NCBI GenBank assembly: GCA_036365515.1
Contig: CM070874.1
Coordinates: 174,319,797-174,383,796 of the forward strand
Source: Torymus aiolomorphi
Taxonomy: Eukaryota; Arthropoda; Insecta; Hymenoptera; Torymidae
Length of the DNA: 64,000 bases
Reading direction: 5' to 3'
This document shows positions 12,855 through 24,539 of this stretch, one piece after another. Each line of letters opens with the position of its first letter. Within the stretch, counting starts at the first letter, position 1. The notes below the pieces were generated by a model. It saw only the letters and a program-made list of their open reading frames with translations. It searched no databases and had not been told where the DNA came from. The translations under genes were made by a program, and so were the position numbers.

Positions 12855-14235
12855 GGGGTACCAAGGGGGCTTTTCGACCCGCTGAGCAAGTTTTTGAGGT
12901 CTACTTCAGTATATGACTACACCCTCAGGCCCAGGAGATGATTTCCACACAATGTGATAGTACCTGGGAGTTTTTCGACCCGCTAAGAACGATTTTGAGG
13001 ACTATTTCGGTGAACGACGACACGCTGATGCCCAGGAGATGATATCCTCGCAAATTACAGCCTGTAGTGCGAAATTGATCGTACCTGAGGGTTTTTCGAC
13101 CCGCTGAGCACGTTTTTGAGTACTATTTCGGTGTACGACGACACTCTGATGCCCAGAAGATGATTTTCTTGCGAATTACAGCCTGTAGCGCGAAATTGAT
13201 CGTACCTGGGGGTTTTTCAATCCGCTGAACACGTTTTTGAGGACTATTTCGGTGTACGACGACACGGTGATGCCTAGGAGATGATATTCTCGCGAATTAT
13301 AGCCTGTAGTTCGAATTTTATTGTACCTGAGGGTTTTTCGACCCGCTGAGCACGTTTTTGAGGACTATTTCGGTGTACGACGACACGCTGATGCCCAGAA
13401 GATGATTTCCTCGCGAATTATAGCCTGTAGTCCGAATTATTGTACCTGGGGGGTTTTCGATCTGCTGAGAACGTTTTTGAGAACTATTTCGGTGTACGAC
13501 GACACGGTGATACCCAGAAGAGGATTTCCTCGCGAATTATAGCCTGTAGCGCGATATTGATCGTACCTGAGGGTTTTTCAACACGCTGAGCATGTTTTTG
13601 GGGACTATTTCGGTGTACGACGACACTCTGATGCCCAGAAGATGATTTTCTTGCGAATTACAGCCTGTAGCGCGAAATTGATCGTACCTGGGGGTTTTTC
13701 AATCCGCTGAACACGTTTTTGAGGACTATTTCGGTGTACGACGACACGGTGATGCCTAGGAGATGATATTCTCGCGAATTATAGCCTGTAGTTCGAATTT
13801 TATTGTACCTGAGGGTTTTTCGACCCGCTGAGCACGTTTTTGAGGACTATTTCGGTGTACGATGACACGCTGATGCCCAGAAGATGATTTCCTCGCGAAT
13901 TATAGCCTGTAGTCCGAATTATTGTACCTGGGGGGTTTTCGATCTGCTGAGAACGTTTTTGAGAACTATTTCGGTGTACGACGACACGGTGATACCCAGA
14001 AGAGGATTTTCTCGCGAATTATAGCCTGTAGCGCGATATTGATCGTACCTGAGGGTTTTTCAACACGCTGAGCACGTTTTTGGGGACTATTTCGGTGTAC
14101 GACGACATGCTGATCCCCAAAAGATGATTTACTTAATTATAGCCTGTACCACGAAATTGATCGTACCTGGGGGGTTGTCAACCCGCTGAGCACGTTTTTG
14201 GGGACTATTTCGGTGTACGACGACACGCTGATTCT
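12855..14235. repeat. 120-bp satellite, left inner arm of Z, with 4-unit higher-order repeat
   Basis: Units contain GGGTTTTTCGACCCGCTGAG, then GACTATTTCGGTGTACGACG, then GCGAATTATAGCCTGTAG. The block starting at 13201 is repeated almost exactly at 13683, a 482-base higher-order period of four units. Confidence 0.85.
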
Positions 14236-14239
14236 GCTG

Positions 14240-14440
14240 TACAGTCAAGTGCAAAATGTCCAACCCTAAAGTGCAATTAAGATGGTGTAAGTCTGCGATA
14301 ATTCTGCTGCTAAGTATTTAACGTAATTATCTAATGCAAGTGTGCTGTAGTTATGCTATACAGTCAAGTGCAAAATGTCCACCCCTAAAGTGCAATGAAG
14401 ATGATTTAAGTCTGCTGCAATTCTGCTGGTTGATTACTAA
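14240..14440. repeat. Centre of Z with two direct copies of a 70-bp block
   Basis: TACAGTCAAGTGCAAAATGT with TAAAGTGCAAT occurs at 14248 and again at 14360. This is the loop between the two satellite arms. Confidence 0.7.
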
Positions 14441-14499
14441 TGCAATCGCTAACCTGTCAGATATACAACAAAATGACTAAGCATACCGTGTATGCTCTG

Positions 14500-16190
14500 C
14501 GCCAAGTGCGTCAGACTATGCTACCAGAGAGGCTATCAGTCGCAAGGAAATCCTCTTCTGGGCATCACGGTATCGTCGTTCCCCGAAATAGTATTCCAAA
14601 ACGTACTCAGCAGGTCCAAAATCCCCCTAGATGCACTCAAATTTATGTTAGACGCTATGATTGGCGAGGAAATTGTCTCCTGGGTAAGAGGGCGCAGCCG
14701 TACACCAAATAGTCCTCAAAAACGTGCTCAGCGGGTCGATAAATCCCCAGGTACAATCAATTTTGCGCTACAGGCTATAATTCCCAGAGGAAATGATCTC
14801 CTGGGCCTCAGCGTGTCGTCGTACTCCAAAATAGTCCTCAAAACCGTGCTCAGCAGGTCGAAAAATCTCCAGGTTCGATAAATTTCGCGCTACACGCTAC
14901 GACTTGTTAGAACATCATCTCCTGGGTCTCAGCGTGTCGTCGTACCCCAAAATAGTCCTCAAAAACGTGCTCAGCAGGTCGAAAAACCCCCAGGTACGAT
15001 AAATTTCGCGCTACACGCTATTATTTGCTAGGATATCGTCTCGTGGGCATCAGCGTGTCGTCGTACACCGAAATAGTCCTCAAAACGGGCTTAGCGGCCA
15101 AAAAACCCCTCAGGAACGATCAAATTCGCGCTACAGGCTGTAATTGGTAAGGAAATCATCTCCTGGGCGTCAGTGTGTCGTCATACCCCAAAGTAGTCCT
15201 CAGAAACGTGCTCAACAGGTCGGGAAACCCCCAGGTACGATAAATTTCTACCTACAGCTATAATTCAGGAGGAAATCATCTCCTCGGCATCACCGTGTCG
15301 TCGTACACCTAAATAGTCCTCAAAAACGTGCTCAGTAGATCGAAAGACCCCCCAGGTATGATGAAACTCGCATTACAGGCTATAATTCGCAGAGGAAATC
15401 ATCTCCTGGACCTCAGCGTGTTGTTGTACCCCAAAATAGTCCTCAAAAACGGGCTCAGAAGGTCGAAAAATCTCCAGGTACGATAAATTTCGCGCTACAC
15501 GCTATGACTTGTTAGGACATCATCTCCTGGGTCTCAGCGTGTCGTCGTACCCCAAAATAGTCCTCAAAAACGTGCTCAGCAGGTCGAAAAACCCCCAGGT
15601 ACGATAAATTTCGCGCTACACGCTATTATTTGCTGGGATATCGTCTCCTGGGCATCAGCGTGTCGTCCTACACCGAAATAGTCCTCAAAACGTCCTTAGC
15701 GGCCAAAAAACCCCCCAGGAACGATCAAATTCGCGCTACTGGCTGTAATTGGTAAGGAAATCATCTCCTGGGCGTCAGCGTGTCGTCGTACCCAAAAGTA
15801 GTCCTCAGAAACGTGCTCAACAGGTCGGGAAACCCCCAGGTACGATAAATTTCTACCTACAGCTATAATTCGGGAGGAAATCATCTCCTCAGCATCACCG
15901 TGTCGTTGTACACCTAAATAGTCCTCAAAAACATGCTCAGTAGATCGAAAAATCCCCCAGGCATGATAAAATTCGCATTACAGGCTATAATTCGCGAGGA
16001 CATCATCTCCTGGGCCTCAGCGTGTCGTTGTACCACAAAATAGTCCTCAAAAACGTTCTTAGCGGGTCGAAAAACCCCCCAGGTACCATCACATTGCGTG
16101 GAAACCATCTCCTGGGCCTGAGGATGTAGTCATACACCGAAGTAGACCTCAAAAACTTGCTCAGCGGACCGAAAAACCCCCTGGGTACCC
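14500..16190. repeat. 120-bp satellite, right inner arm of Z, with 5-unit higher-order repeat
   Basis: These are inverted copies of the left-arm unit. The block beginning near 14941 returns near 15546, a period of about 605 bases or five units. The two arms were therefore amplified separately. Confidence 0.85.
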
Positions 16191-16264
16191 TGAGATTTAA
16201 TTAAATTAAAGCTCGATAAGAGTTTGAAAAAAAAAATTATTTGGAATTTGGACTTCTTGCATCC

Positions 16265-16500
16265 TGAAGTACGGAAGTGCAACGTGTTTTCGCACTTGAT
16301 CGGAGTCAATTCCGGAAACACGTCGGAATTTCGGACTTGATGGGAGTCAATTCCGAAAAGACGTCGGAATTGATTCCCATCAAGTCTGGAAGTTCGACGT
16401 GTTTCCGGAATTGACTCGCATCAAATCCGAAATTCCGACGCGTTTTCGGAATTGTCTCCGATCAAGTCTGAAATTCCGACGTGTTTCTGAACTTGTTGAG
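16265..16500. repeat. 41-bp satellite, right outer arm of Z
   Basis: Inverted counterpart of 12505-12780, with the same CGGAATTTCGGACTTGATGG core. Confidence 0.8.
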
Positions 16501-16867
16501 GAATTTAGTGCCTCAGGGAATTAAGTACTCGCAACCCTGGTAATTACTAAAAAAACTTTTTTTAAAATTTTTTTTATAATTAAAATATTATCATTAACCC
16601 TCTCAATGCGTTACAATAATTAATTTGCAACATTTTTTTATTTATATAATAAATTATAGAAGAAGATATAATTGTAATTGTTCACGTGCAAAATCACGTG
16701 CTAAATCACATGCCAAATTCGTTCAAAAAAGCACGTCGTTTGTCACGTGATTTAATATCTGAGTTTACATGTGAAAAATCATATGGTTAATCACGTGATA
16801 TAACACGTGATAATGCACATGATTTGGCTTGTGATTTATCACACGTTTAATCACAATTTTTTTTTAG

Positions 16868-17965
16868 TAGGGCGTGTGTTCCTCTTCTATGTGGAACTTG
16901 CATCGCCCGGCTATTTAGGTTTGGGAGTTTATTTAATTATCAACTTGCTTTTACTCGCCCATCTGCGTGCATTCCTTTTCTATGTGGAAGTCGCATCCCC
17001 CGGCGATTTCGGTTTAATAATTAACTTACTTTCTCCCGCCCGTCGGCGTGTCTTCCTCTCATAAGTGGAACTTGCATCCCCCGGCTATTTGAGTTTTGGT
17101 ATTAATTCAATTATTAACTTACTTTTTCCTACCCGTCTGATTTTCTTCCTCTTCCACGTAAAACACGCATCCCTCGGATATTTGGGTTTTGGTGTTTATT
17201 TAATTATTCATTAGTTTTCTCCCGATTGTCTGCTGACCCCCACCCCCCATTGGATCCGCCACTCGGTTGTGGAGCTGATTTTATAATCAACTATCTTTGT
17301 CCCGGCCGTCTCCGTGTCTTCCTCTTTTATGTGGAACTCGCATCCCTGGGCTTTTGGGGTTTTGGAGTTGCTTAAATAATCAACTTGCTTTCTCCTGCAC
17401 GTCTGCGTGCCTCCCTCTTCTACGTGGAACTCTCATCATCCGACTATTTGGATTTTAGAGATAGTGAATTAATCAACTTGGTGTTTCCCGCCGGTTACCG
17501 TGCCTTCCTCTCTTCCACGTCAAACTTGCGTCTCCCCGCTCTTTGGATTAAGATTTTTTAAATAATCAACTTGCTTACTGTTGCACGTCTATGCAACTCC
17601 CTTTTATGCGAGAAACTTGCGTCTCCCGGCTATTTGGGTTCAAGCCTTTTTTAAATAATCGAATTGCTTACTGTCACTCATGTACGAAACTTCCTTTTTT
17701 TTGCGTGAAACATGCCTCTTCCAGCTATTTGGACTCAAGACTTTTTCGGATAATCAACTCTCTCACTGTCGCACGTCTAGGTATATTCCTTTTCTACATG
17801 GAACTGGCATCCTCCCGGCTATTTGGGATTAAGTTTCCTTTACATAATTGATGTGCTTACTGCCGCACGTCTTCGTAACTCCCTTATGTGTGCGAAATAT
17901 GCCTCGCCCAGCTATTTGAGCTTAAGATTTTTTAAATAATTGACTTACTTACTGTCACATGCCTA
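16868..17965. repeat. FB2 satellite, right block, minus-sense units
   Basis: About eleven 90 to 95-bp units continue the orientation seen at 6630-6905 (TTCCTCTTCTATGTGGAACT, CATCCCCCGGCTATTT). From about 17560 the units turn into a variant with CTTACTGTCGCACGTCT. The array is cut at 17965 by element W. Confidence 0.8.
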
Positions 17966-19645
17966 CACTGAAAAAAAAAAGTCTATTTCTGCTCAGGACC
18001 CAAGCGAAATCTGCTTTGCTAACCCAAGCAAGTGGCGTAAAGCAACTTCTGCTCATCGACCCAAGCAGTTTTTACTTGGTAGTAAAATGAGATATTTGCT
18101 TGGCAGAGGGCAGGTAGAAATTAACCTAAGAAACAGTCGAAAATAATGGATGTATGTAGCTCACGTCTAGGCGTCAAACGTATCCATAGCGTGGTCTAGG
18201 TGTACGAGGTCGCCGATGATGGAGTCAAGGAAGTGCGTTCCGTAGGTTTTTGCGTCTAGATGTCGGAACGTACACAATGCGTGGTCCAGGTGTTCAAGGT
18301 GGCCAATAATGGAGTCTAGGTGGCGCGCTCCGTAGGTTTTTGTGTCTAGGTGGTGGAACATGTCCAAGGCGTGGTCTAGGTGTTCGAGGTCGCCTATAAT
18401 GGAGTCAAGATGGTGCGCTCCGTAGTTTTTCACGTCTACGTGTCGAAATGTATACAATGCGTGGTCCAGGTGTTCGTGGTCGCCGATGATGGAGTCTAGG
18501 AAGTGGGCTCCGTAGGTTTCTGTGTCTAGCTGTCGAAATGTATCCAATGCGTTGTCTAGGTGCTCGGGGTCGCCGATGATGGAGTCTAGGTATGCACTCC
18601 GTAGGTTTTTGAGTCTAGGTGTCGCAACGTACTCAATGCGTTGTCTAGGTATTCGGCGTTGCCGATGATGGAGTCTAGGAAGTGCGCTCCGTAGGTTTCT
18701 GCGTCTAGGTGTCGAAATTTACCCAATGCGTGGTCTAGGTACTCGGGGTCGCCGACGATGGAGTCTAGGAAGTGCGCTCCGTAGGTTTGTCTAAGTGTCA
18801 AAACGAACACGTCCCGACACCTAGACTCAAAAATCTACGGAGCGCACGTCCTAGACTCCATCATCAGCGACCACGAACTCCTGGACCACGCATTGTATGC
18901 GTTCCGATACGTAGACGCGAAAAACTACGGAGCGCACGATCTAGACTCCATTATCGGCGATCTCGAACACCTAGACCACGCCTTGGACATGTTCCATCAC
19001 CTGGACATAAAAACATAAGGAGCGCACTTCCTAGACTCTATCATCGGCGACCACGAACACCTGGACCACGCATCGTATGCGTTTCGACATGTAGACGCAA
19101 AAAACTACGGAGCGCACAATCTAGACTCCATTATCGCGACCTCCAACTCCTAGACCATGCCTTGGACATGTTCCACCACCTGGACACAAAAACCTACGGA
19201 GCGTACACCTAGACTCCATCATCGGCGACCCGGAACACCTAGACAACGCATTGGGTACATTTCGACACCTAGACACAGAAACCTACGGAGTGCACTTCCT
19301 CGACTCCATCATCGGCGACCTCAAACACCGAGACCACGCTTTGGATACGTTACGACACCTAGACACAAAAACCTACGCAGCGCACTACCTAGACTCCATC
19401 ATCGGCCACCCCGAACACGTAGATCATGCATTGGATACATTCGGACACGTAGACGCGAAAAACTGCGGTGCTGTCAGGTAATATATGCTTTAGTACCGCC
19501 CGGTCGGTAACGCTTTGAGAGTTAAGTAGATCGCACTGGAGACACAGGCTTAAATTGTTTTTATGCCAAGCAAAAATTGCTTTGGAGGTGTAAAGCAAAA
19601 TTCACAGTGGGGTCTACGGCTATTTTAGACTTTTTTTTTTCAGTG
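17966..19645. mobile_element. Foldback element W, TA target duplication
   Basis: The ends are CACTGAAAAAAAAAAGTCTA and TTTTTTTTTTCAGTG, flanked by TA at 17964-17965 and 19646-19647. Removal restores CCTACGTAAGTCC, which matches the satellite unit (compare CTTCGTAACTCC at 17871 and TTACGTAACTCC at 20705). The interior is two inverted arrays of the 90-bp unit meeting near 18800. There is no transposase. Ends and target resemble those of X, so X and W are probably one family using a Tc1/mariner-type enzyme supplied elsewhere. Confidence 0.82.
18150..19470. repeat. 90-bp satellite in inverted arms of W
   Basis: About seven units per arm. A frame in each arm reads as repeats of TYGAHFLDSIIGDPEHLDHA. 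It is homologous to the array in X at 11345-12345. Individual units differ by 5 to 15 percent by eye. Confidence 0.82.
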
Positions 19646-19647
19646 TA

Positions 19648-19973
19648 CGTAAGTCCGTTTTTCTAGTGTTCCTTACATTTTTCGGATAGTTTATTGAAAG
19701 TAAGCTGTTGAATCCTACTTCTCAATAATATAAGGTGTAGAGTGTGTAATAGTGTATAAGCTCAATTAACATATATTATCATTACTCCGTTATATTCAAT
19801 TCTGTTTAAATTTGGTTTATGTTTCAGATTTGGTTTTATTTTTAGTTTTGACCGACTCAAAATATCACCGATTATGTTGGAATTTAACTATTCTTCTCTT
19901 AAAATAATTTAACACATATTTTTGTACTTTTGGATTATCCTAAATTGTTTTCAGTCTGCAATATTAAAATTTT
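19648..19973. other. Satellite remnant then AT-rich DNA, no gene seen
   Basis: The first 15 bases finish the satellite unit interrupted by W. The rest is anonymous. Confidence 0.4.
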
Positions 19974-20664
19974 TTTCCATCGGTCTTACAGTCATATAAA
20001 TTAAATTAAAATAATTAATATTTACGGCAGTCAGAGTCCCTGAGGAGGAGCCGGAGCGGGCTCGAAACGTTGGGCAAGTTGGTGATGGTAGGGCAGTTAG
20101 GTCGTCCTTTGCTAACAAAGTTTTTCCAGGTTTTAAGGGAGTCCGAAAGCCAATTAAAAATTCAAATTTCGTGCCACAATATAGCAGATAAAAATAAGTA
20201 ATCTGCTTATAACAAATAGTAAAAACAATATTACGGAAAACCACGACTGCATTGCCCTCCGTTACATTATTATCTATCAATTTACAAAGTTTTCAGTTTC
20301 TATATAAATATTTCGCTAAATGGCATTTGAATAATGTCTGAAAATCAAGTAATTTAAATGCCATTCAGCGAAATATTTATATAGAAACTGAAAACTTTGT
20401 AAAATGATAGATAATAACGTAACGGAGGGCAATGCAGTCCTGGTTTTCCGTAATATTGTTTTTACTATTTGTTATAGGCAAATTACTTATTTTTGTCTGC
20501 TATATTGTGGCGCGAAATTTGAATTTTTAATTGACTTTCGGACCCCCTTAATTAAGTTTTCATTTCAGATTCTGCGGGGGTGATTATAAACAAGGGCAAT
20601 CTGACTGCCGTAAATATTAATTATTTTAATTTAATTTATATGACTGTAAGACCGATGGCAAAAC
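19974..20664. mobile_element. 690-bp inverted-repeat (MITE-like) element
   Basis: The left half mirrors the right half around 20335. CCATCGGTCTTACAGTCATA at 19978 pairs with TATGACTGTAAGACCGATGG at 20639, and about 300 bases per arm remain paired. The left arm carries an extra block at 20040-20115 containing CTCGAAACGTTGGGCAAG. The right arm carries a different one. It has no coding capacity. Confidence 0.75.
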
Positions 20665-20671
20665 TCTTATC

Positions 20672-20765
20672 AGTTAAGAATTATTTAATTGATCGTCTTG
20701 CTTACTGCCGCACGTTTACGTAACTCCCTTATTTACGTGGACCTCGCATCCCCCAGCTATGCTTT
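20672..20765. repeat. Single FB2-type satellite unit
   Basis: CTTACTGCCGCACGTTTACG followed by GACCTCGCATCCCCCAGCTA is the variant unit seen at 17850, so the satellite extends past W and the 690-bp palindrome. Confidence 0.7.
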
Positions 20766-21373
20766 TTATTAATCAATGATTTTTCTTTACTTTCTTTTGT
20801 ATAATATTTATTTGTGAACTTTGTACAACTAATCTTGTACAACTGTCCTTTTTGAGTTACAACTGCTCAACTTAGGTACAAACATCTGCCTCTTAGAATA
20901 TACTCTGATTATAATCTCATTGCTGAAAGCTGATGTTAATATATTTTTTCTCTTTTTATGGGGAAAAGTAGACGATCTAACATAAATGGTGTCATAGGTT
21001 ATTTCACCTATCTCAAAAAAGTTCATGAAAAAAATGAGAAAAGTACAATTTTAAAAAGTTCTTTTTTTAGTAACAACTACATATTTAATGCATTTTTTAA
21101 TTTTTGTCAAAATATTGTACAGGGAGTTAAAGAGTATGTTAATCTTAGAAAAACAGCGTACCTATAGTTTCATCGAAGCTTTAAAAAAATCTTAAAATTA
21201 CAGCAGTCTGAAAATACCCTTGAAAAAAAATTTCAAACTCATGATATTTATATATCACAAAATCTACCTAAACGCTTGTTAATAATGAAATGGTTTACAC
21301 CCACAGTATTATTTGTTTTCATTCGTTTTCCTGCTGAACTCATGGTTTTGTTTAAAAAAATTTCTTAATTATA

Positions 21374-21474
21374 TGTATATGCAATATAAATAAACTGAAA
21401 GATGCCTTAATTGTAAGAAATTTTTATTATATTCATACTTCATTAACTAATAATAATAACTACTGCAATACTGT
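21374..21474. repeat. 100-bp block duplicated at 24436-24536
   Basis: Nearly identical to 24436-24536 in the same orientation, from ATATGCAATATAAATAAACT through TACTGCAATACTGT. It abuts the broken end of the Mutator-like gene. Confidence 0.85.
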
Positions 21475-22595
21475 CACCTGCCCTGTCAAGCGACCTTTTC
21501 CACCCATTGGTTTTCCATCCGATAGAAGCTTCTTTCCTGATGCCTTCTTTATGTTTCTTAAACGAGTGCCCATCCTCTTCTGGACATGCCCAATGCACTC
21601 TATCTTCTTTATTTGTAGTTTGTCATCATAGGGATCCGCTTCTGACACAGACTTGAACACTTTAGAGTATCATCACCGATGTAATACTCATACTTAACTG
21701 CATATTTTTCTTCAGATCGTGAGAACATTTCCTTTATACTATCTACTTCCATTTTTCCAGCACAGCCCTGATGGTTGGCCGTGCAATTTGGTTCGTGCTC
21801 TTCATACCATTCATCATATTCCACTGTTCCTTTTTTTTTCTCCCAAACTGAGCAAGGTTTACAGAAACTATTTTTAATAGTAACATCTAAAACCTTGCCA
21901 GATCTGTTGCCAATAATGCTGGCAACACCTTGTAAAGAAGAAAAGCCTCTTTTCCTCGAAGAGCCGTCACCAGACACAGTAAGTCCACTATTTGGTGGTG
22001 TTAATTTTAGTTCTTCTTTCACTGCTGTATCCATGGACTCTTGAGCCGCTTCTGCACAAATATTACCAAGCTGCTCATTAATTTTATCATAAGCAGAATG
22101 AGCCACTGATTGTGATAAATCCATGATTCCAGAGAAAGTTGATAGTCCTGTGTGACCGTGGCCAAGTGCACGCGTGGCTAGCACACTTCTTCTATTTATT
22201 TCCCATGCATTACTCATGGGGCCAACTTTCTTGGAAGAATTTATTCCTGCAATTTGACCACATCTGTCACACACTATATCAATTTTGAATCCAAACCCTT
22301 GAAGGCTGGATTCGCTTATACAAACAGGTCCATGGCACTCACTGCAATATAACACTTTTTCCAGTTCAGGAAACAGAATGCTGATGTTGATAATTCTATT
22401 CTTCGTATTGCAGTGAGAAGATGTTGATGTATTTCTCATTTTTCTAGCTGAAGTTGATGTTCTTCTCCGCTTTCTCTTATTTTCTTCTTTGTGGATATTC
22501 CCTCCAAAAATTTTTGGTCTCTTCTTCACTCTTCCTCTTGAGTATTTGGCGTCAGGATGAGTGCTGGTAAATCGTCCTCTGGCATCTCCTGCCAT
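21470..22595 (-). pseudogene. Mutator-like transposase, frameshifted and truncated
   Basis: The ATG at 22593-22595 opens a 328-codon frame ending at 21609, and the frame continues after a shift in 21660-21470. Family marks are a CSECHGPVC cysteine cluster, VSGDGSSRKRG (first catalytic Asp), the CKPCSVWEKKKGT and CTANHQGCAGKME zinc-binding blocks, YYIGDD (second Asp, where the frame breaks), and KIECIGHVQKRMGTRLR (third acid). This order matches the Mutator-like transposase domain common in invertebrate repeats. The enzyme would cut and paste an element. It is lost here because the frame is broken at the second Asp and the sequence stops at GRLTGQ, short of the normal C terminus. Confidence 0.8.
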
Positions 22596-22599
22596 TTTT

Positions 22600-23764
22600 A
22601 AGCTTTGTTAGAAGTCACTTTAAATTTTTTTTTTTTTTAATCACTATTTTTATATTTCACAAAATTCACAACTATATAAACACAATAATTATACTGTGCA
22701 ACAAAATACACGAACCTCAAATTACACAAAAAGAACACTTTTTACGTAAAAAGCGACGTAAAACGAATCTAAACCATCCGAGTATTCGATTCAGCTGACA
22801 CTTGTGTTTACAAAAATTAAAGAGCTAAAAGTAGGTTACCGTGTCAAATGCTTACATGTAACATACATATGATATGTGTGTGTTTCTTAGTTCATGGTGT
22901 ATCATAGTCCAACTGTCCAATTATCTATAGTTCAACATAGTTCATGGTGTACCTTAGTCCAATTATCTATAGTTCAACATTGGGCCTTTTACAGCCAAAG
23001 GAACACAGAACACGATATAAGGAACATATGCAGAAATACCATGGGTTACTATATCTATATATATGTGGAACAGCGCTTATTCCTCGCTGTTCCTCGTATA
23101 TATAGATATACTAACCCATGTTATTTCTGCATCTATTCCTTATATTTTTTTGAGTGTAACGGGCCTTACTGTTCATGCCCGATTACTCCAAATCGTTTTA
23201 TACAATAAAACTGTGATATATTATTTGATAGATATAATAATTATTCTATGTATTCAATTTTCTTATATATGTATGGTTTATATTCAATTGTTTTATATTA
23301 TTAGAAATATTTCGACCATGAAAAGTATGAATTACACGTAATTATATACACGGATTGATTTTTGTCAGTTTTTTCTGTTATTTTTTTTCTAATAAAATTG
23401 ATTTATTTCTACGGCGTATTTATTTATATTTATAAATATATTAATGTAGATTTATTAAGAAGTATAAAATATATTAACAATTAAAAGAAAATAGAATTCT
23501 ACCAAAAAATAAAAGTATGTATGTCGAAAAAACTGTATATTGAAAAAAAATGAAATTACAGTGAAAAATCGATAAATAGTTTAATCAGTATTTTATCAAT
23601 ATCTTTAAAAAAAAAATAGATATCGTTTTCGGGTAAAAAGGAGCATATTCTATGGATGTTTTCCTATAAGAAAAAGCAAAAAGAAAAATCGATTTTTCTC
23701 AAGAAAAAAGGTATCTAGCCCCCTTAAGCACCCCAAAGGAAATAATCCTTACTACGTCCACGTC
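22600..23764. other. AT-rich intergenic DNA with one long hairpin
   Basis: No gene is seen. Short direct repeats of ATAGTTCAACATAGTTCATG lie at 22895-22985. The hairpin at 23014-23145 is listed separately. Confidence 0.4.
23014..23145. repeat. 132-nt near-perfect hairpin
   Basis: ATAAGGAACATATGCAGAAA at 23016 pairs with the complement ending at 23144, and ATATATGTGGAACAGCG pairs with CGCTGTTCCTCGTATATAT around a loop of about 10 bases near 23080. It could be a tiny MITE or a hairpin RNA source. No target duplication is clear. Confidence 0.65.
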
Positions 23765-23874
23765 TTTGTTTCTGGGTAGCGCAAAAAGTAAGGTTAATAC
23801 ATTTATAACTGAAGCTTCAACGATCTTAAAGTTTCCGTTAAAAAATCATTTTGCCCTTGAGAAAAATTTTTCAG

Positions 23875-24075
23875 GGTTCAGGATGTGTGGATTTGGGGTG
23901 TATGGGATTAGCATGCGTGGGGTAGGGATGTGTGGGACTGGGGGGTGTGGGGTATGGTTGTGGGACCGGAGTGTAACAGTTCAGCATGTGAGGCCATGAA
24001 GTGTATGGGGTTAGGATGTGCGAGTTTGAGTTTTGTTTACTAGGATGTGTAAGTTTTGGGTGTGTGGATTCCTCT
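23875..24075. repeat. GGTGTGGG-type degenerate minisatellite
   Basis: Repeated GGGATGTGTGGGACTGGGG-like phrases on the plus strand, strongly G/T-skewed. Not coding. Confidence 0.6.
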
Positions 24076-24149
24076 ATTAAGCCTACGATCAATTTGAACC
24101 AGCTTAGCCTGTGGTTCATGGAAAAAAACGATTTTAAACGGACTTTACT

Positions 24150-24430
24150 GAGTTTGACCTAGATTGGACCTTGAAATGGCCTTGGAAAAAATTTCTCAAT
24201 ATGATTTTGAACGTAAAATTTCCCGCACTTTTCGAATCCGGGGTCAAAACTAGGTGTTTCCATATGAAAAAACCACTTTGACCTTGAAATAACCTCAAAG
24301 GTCAAGTTCAAGGTCAAAGACGTTAGCGCCATTATGTGACCCCATTTGTCCGCTATAACTTTTGTTTGAACCATTTTCCTCTATCTGGCTTAGGATCCGA
24401 GAAATCCGGGTGCGGCGATTAAAATGGGTC
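24150..24430. repeat. AAGGTCA-rich repeat segment
   Basis: Several copies of GACCTTGAAATGACCT-like and AAGGTCAAGTTCAAGGTCA-like phrases. The same vocabulary recurs at 41480-42440, so this is a dispersed repeat family. Individual motifs match nuclear-receptor half sites. Confidence 0.5.
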
Positions 24431-24435
24431 ACCGT

Positions 24436-24536
24436 GTATATGCAATATAAATAAACTGAAAGATGCCTTAATTGTAAGAAATTTTTATTTTATTCATACT
24501 TCATTAACTAATAATAATAACTACTGCAATACTGTG
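24436..24536. repeat. Second copy of the 100-bp block
   Basis: Direct copy of 21374-21474, but without transposase sequence beside it. It is 3.06 kb from the first copy. Confidence 0.85.
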
Positions 24537-24539
24537 AAT

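Larger units (their letters stand above)
12467..16539. mobile_element. Foldback element Z, hAT-like ends, inserted in X
   Basis: The ends are CAGGGTTGC and GCAACCCTG, flanked by GTAATTAC at 12459-12466 and 16540-16547. Removing the element restores an X arm matching 7205-7235 inverted. An 8-bp duplication and CAGGG-type ends are typical of hAT elements. The arms contain a 41-bp satellite (outer) and a 120-bp satellite (inner) around a centre at about 14240-14440. No transposase is encoded. Length is 4073 bp, and it is the least interrupted of the nested set. Confidence 0.88.

Noticed and set aside
18772..19510. Arg/Pro-rich frame in the W satellite
   Set aside because: It is another stop-free frame of the same 90-bp unit. 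Two open frames of one satellite argue against either being coding.
20040..20075. CTCGAAACGTTGGGC phrase as the end of a Penelope or similar element
   Set aside because: Such phrases occur in several element families, and no reverse transcriptase or GIY-YIG sequence is adjacent.
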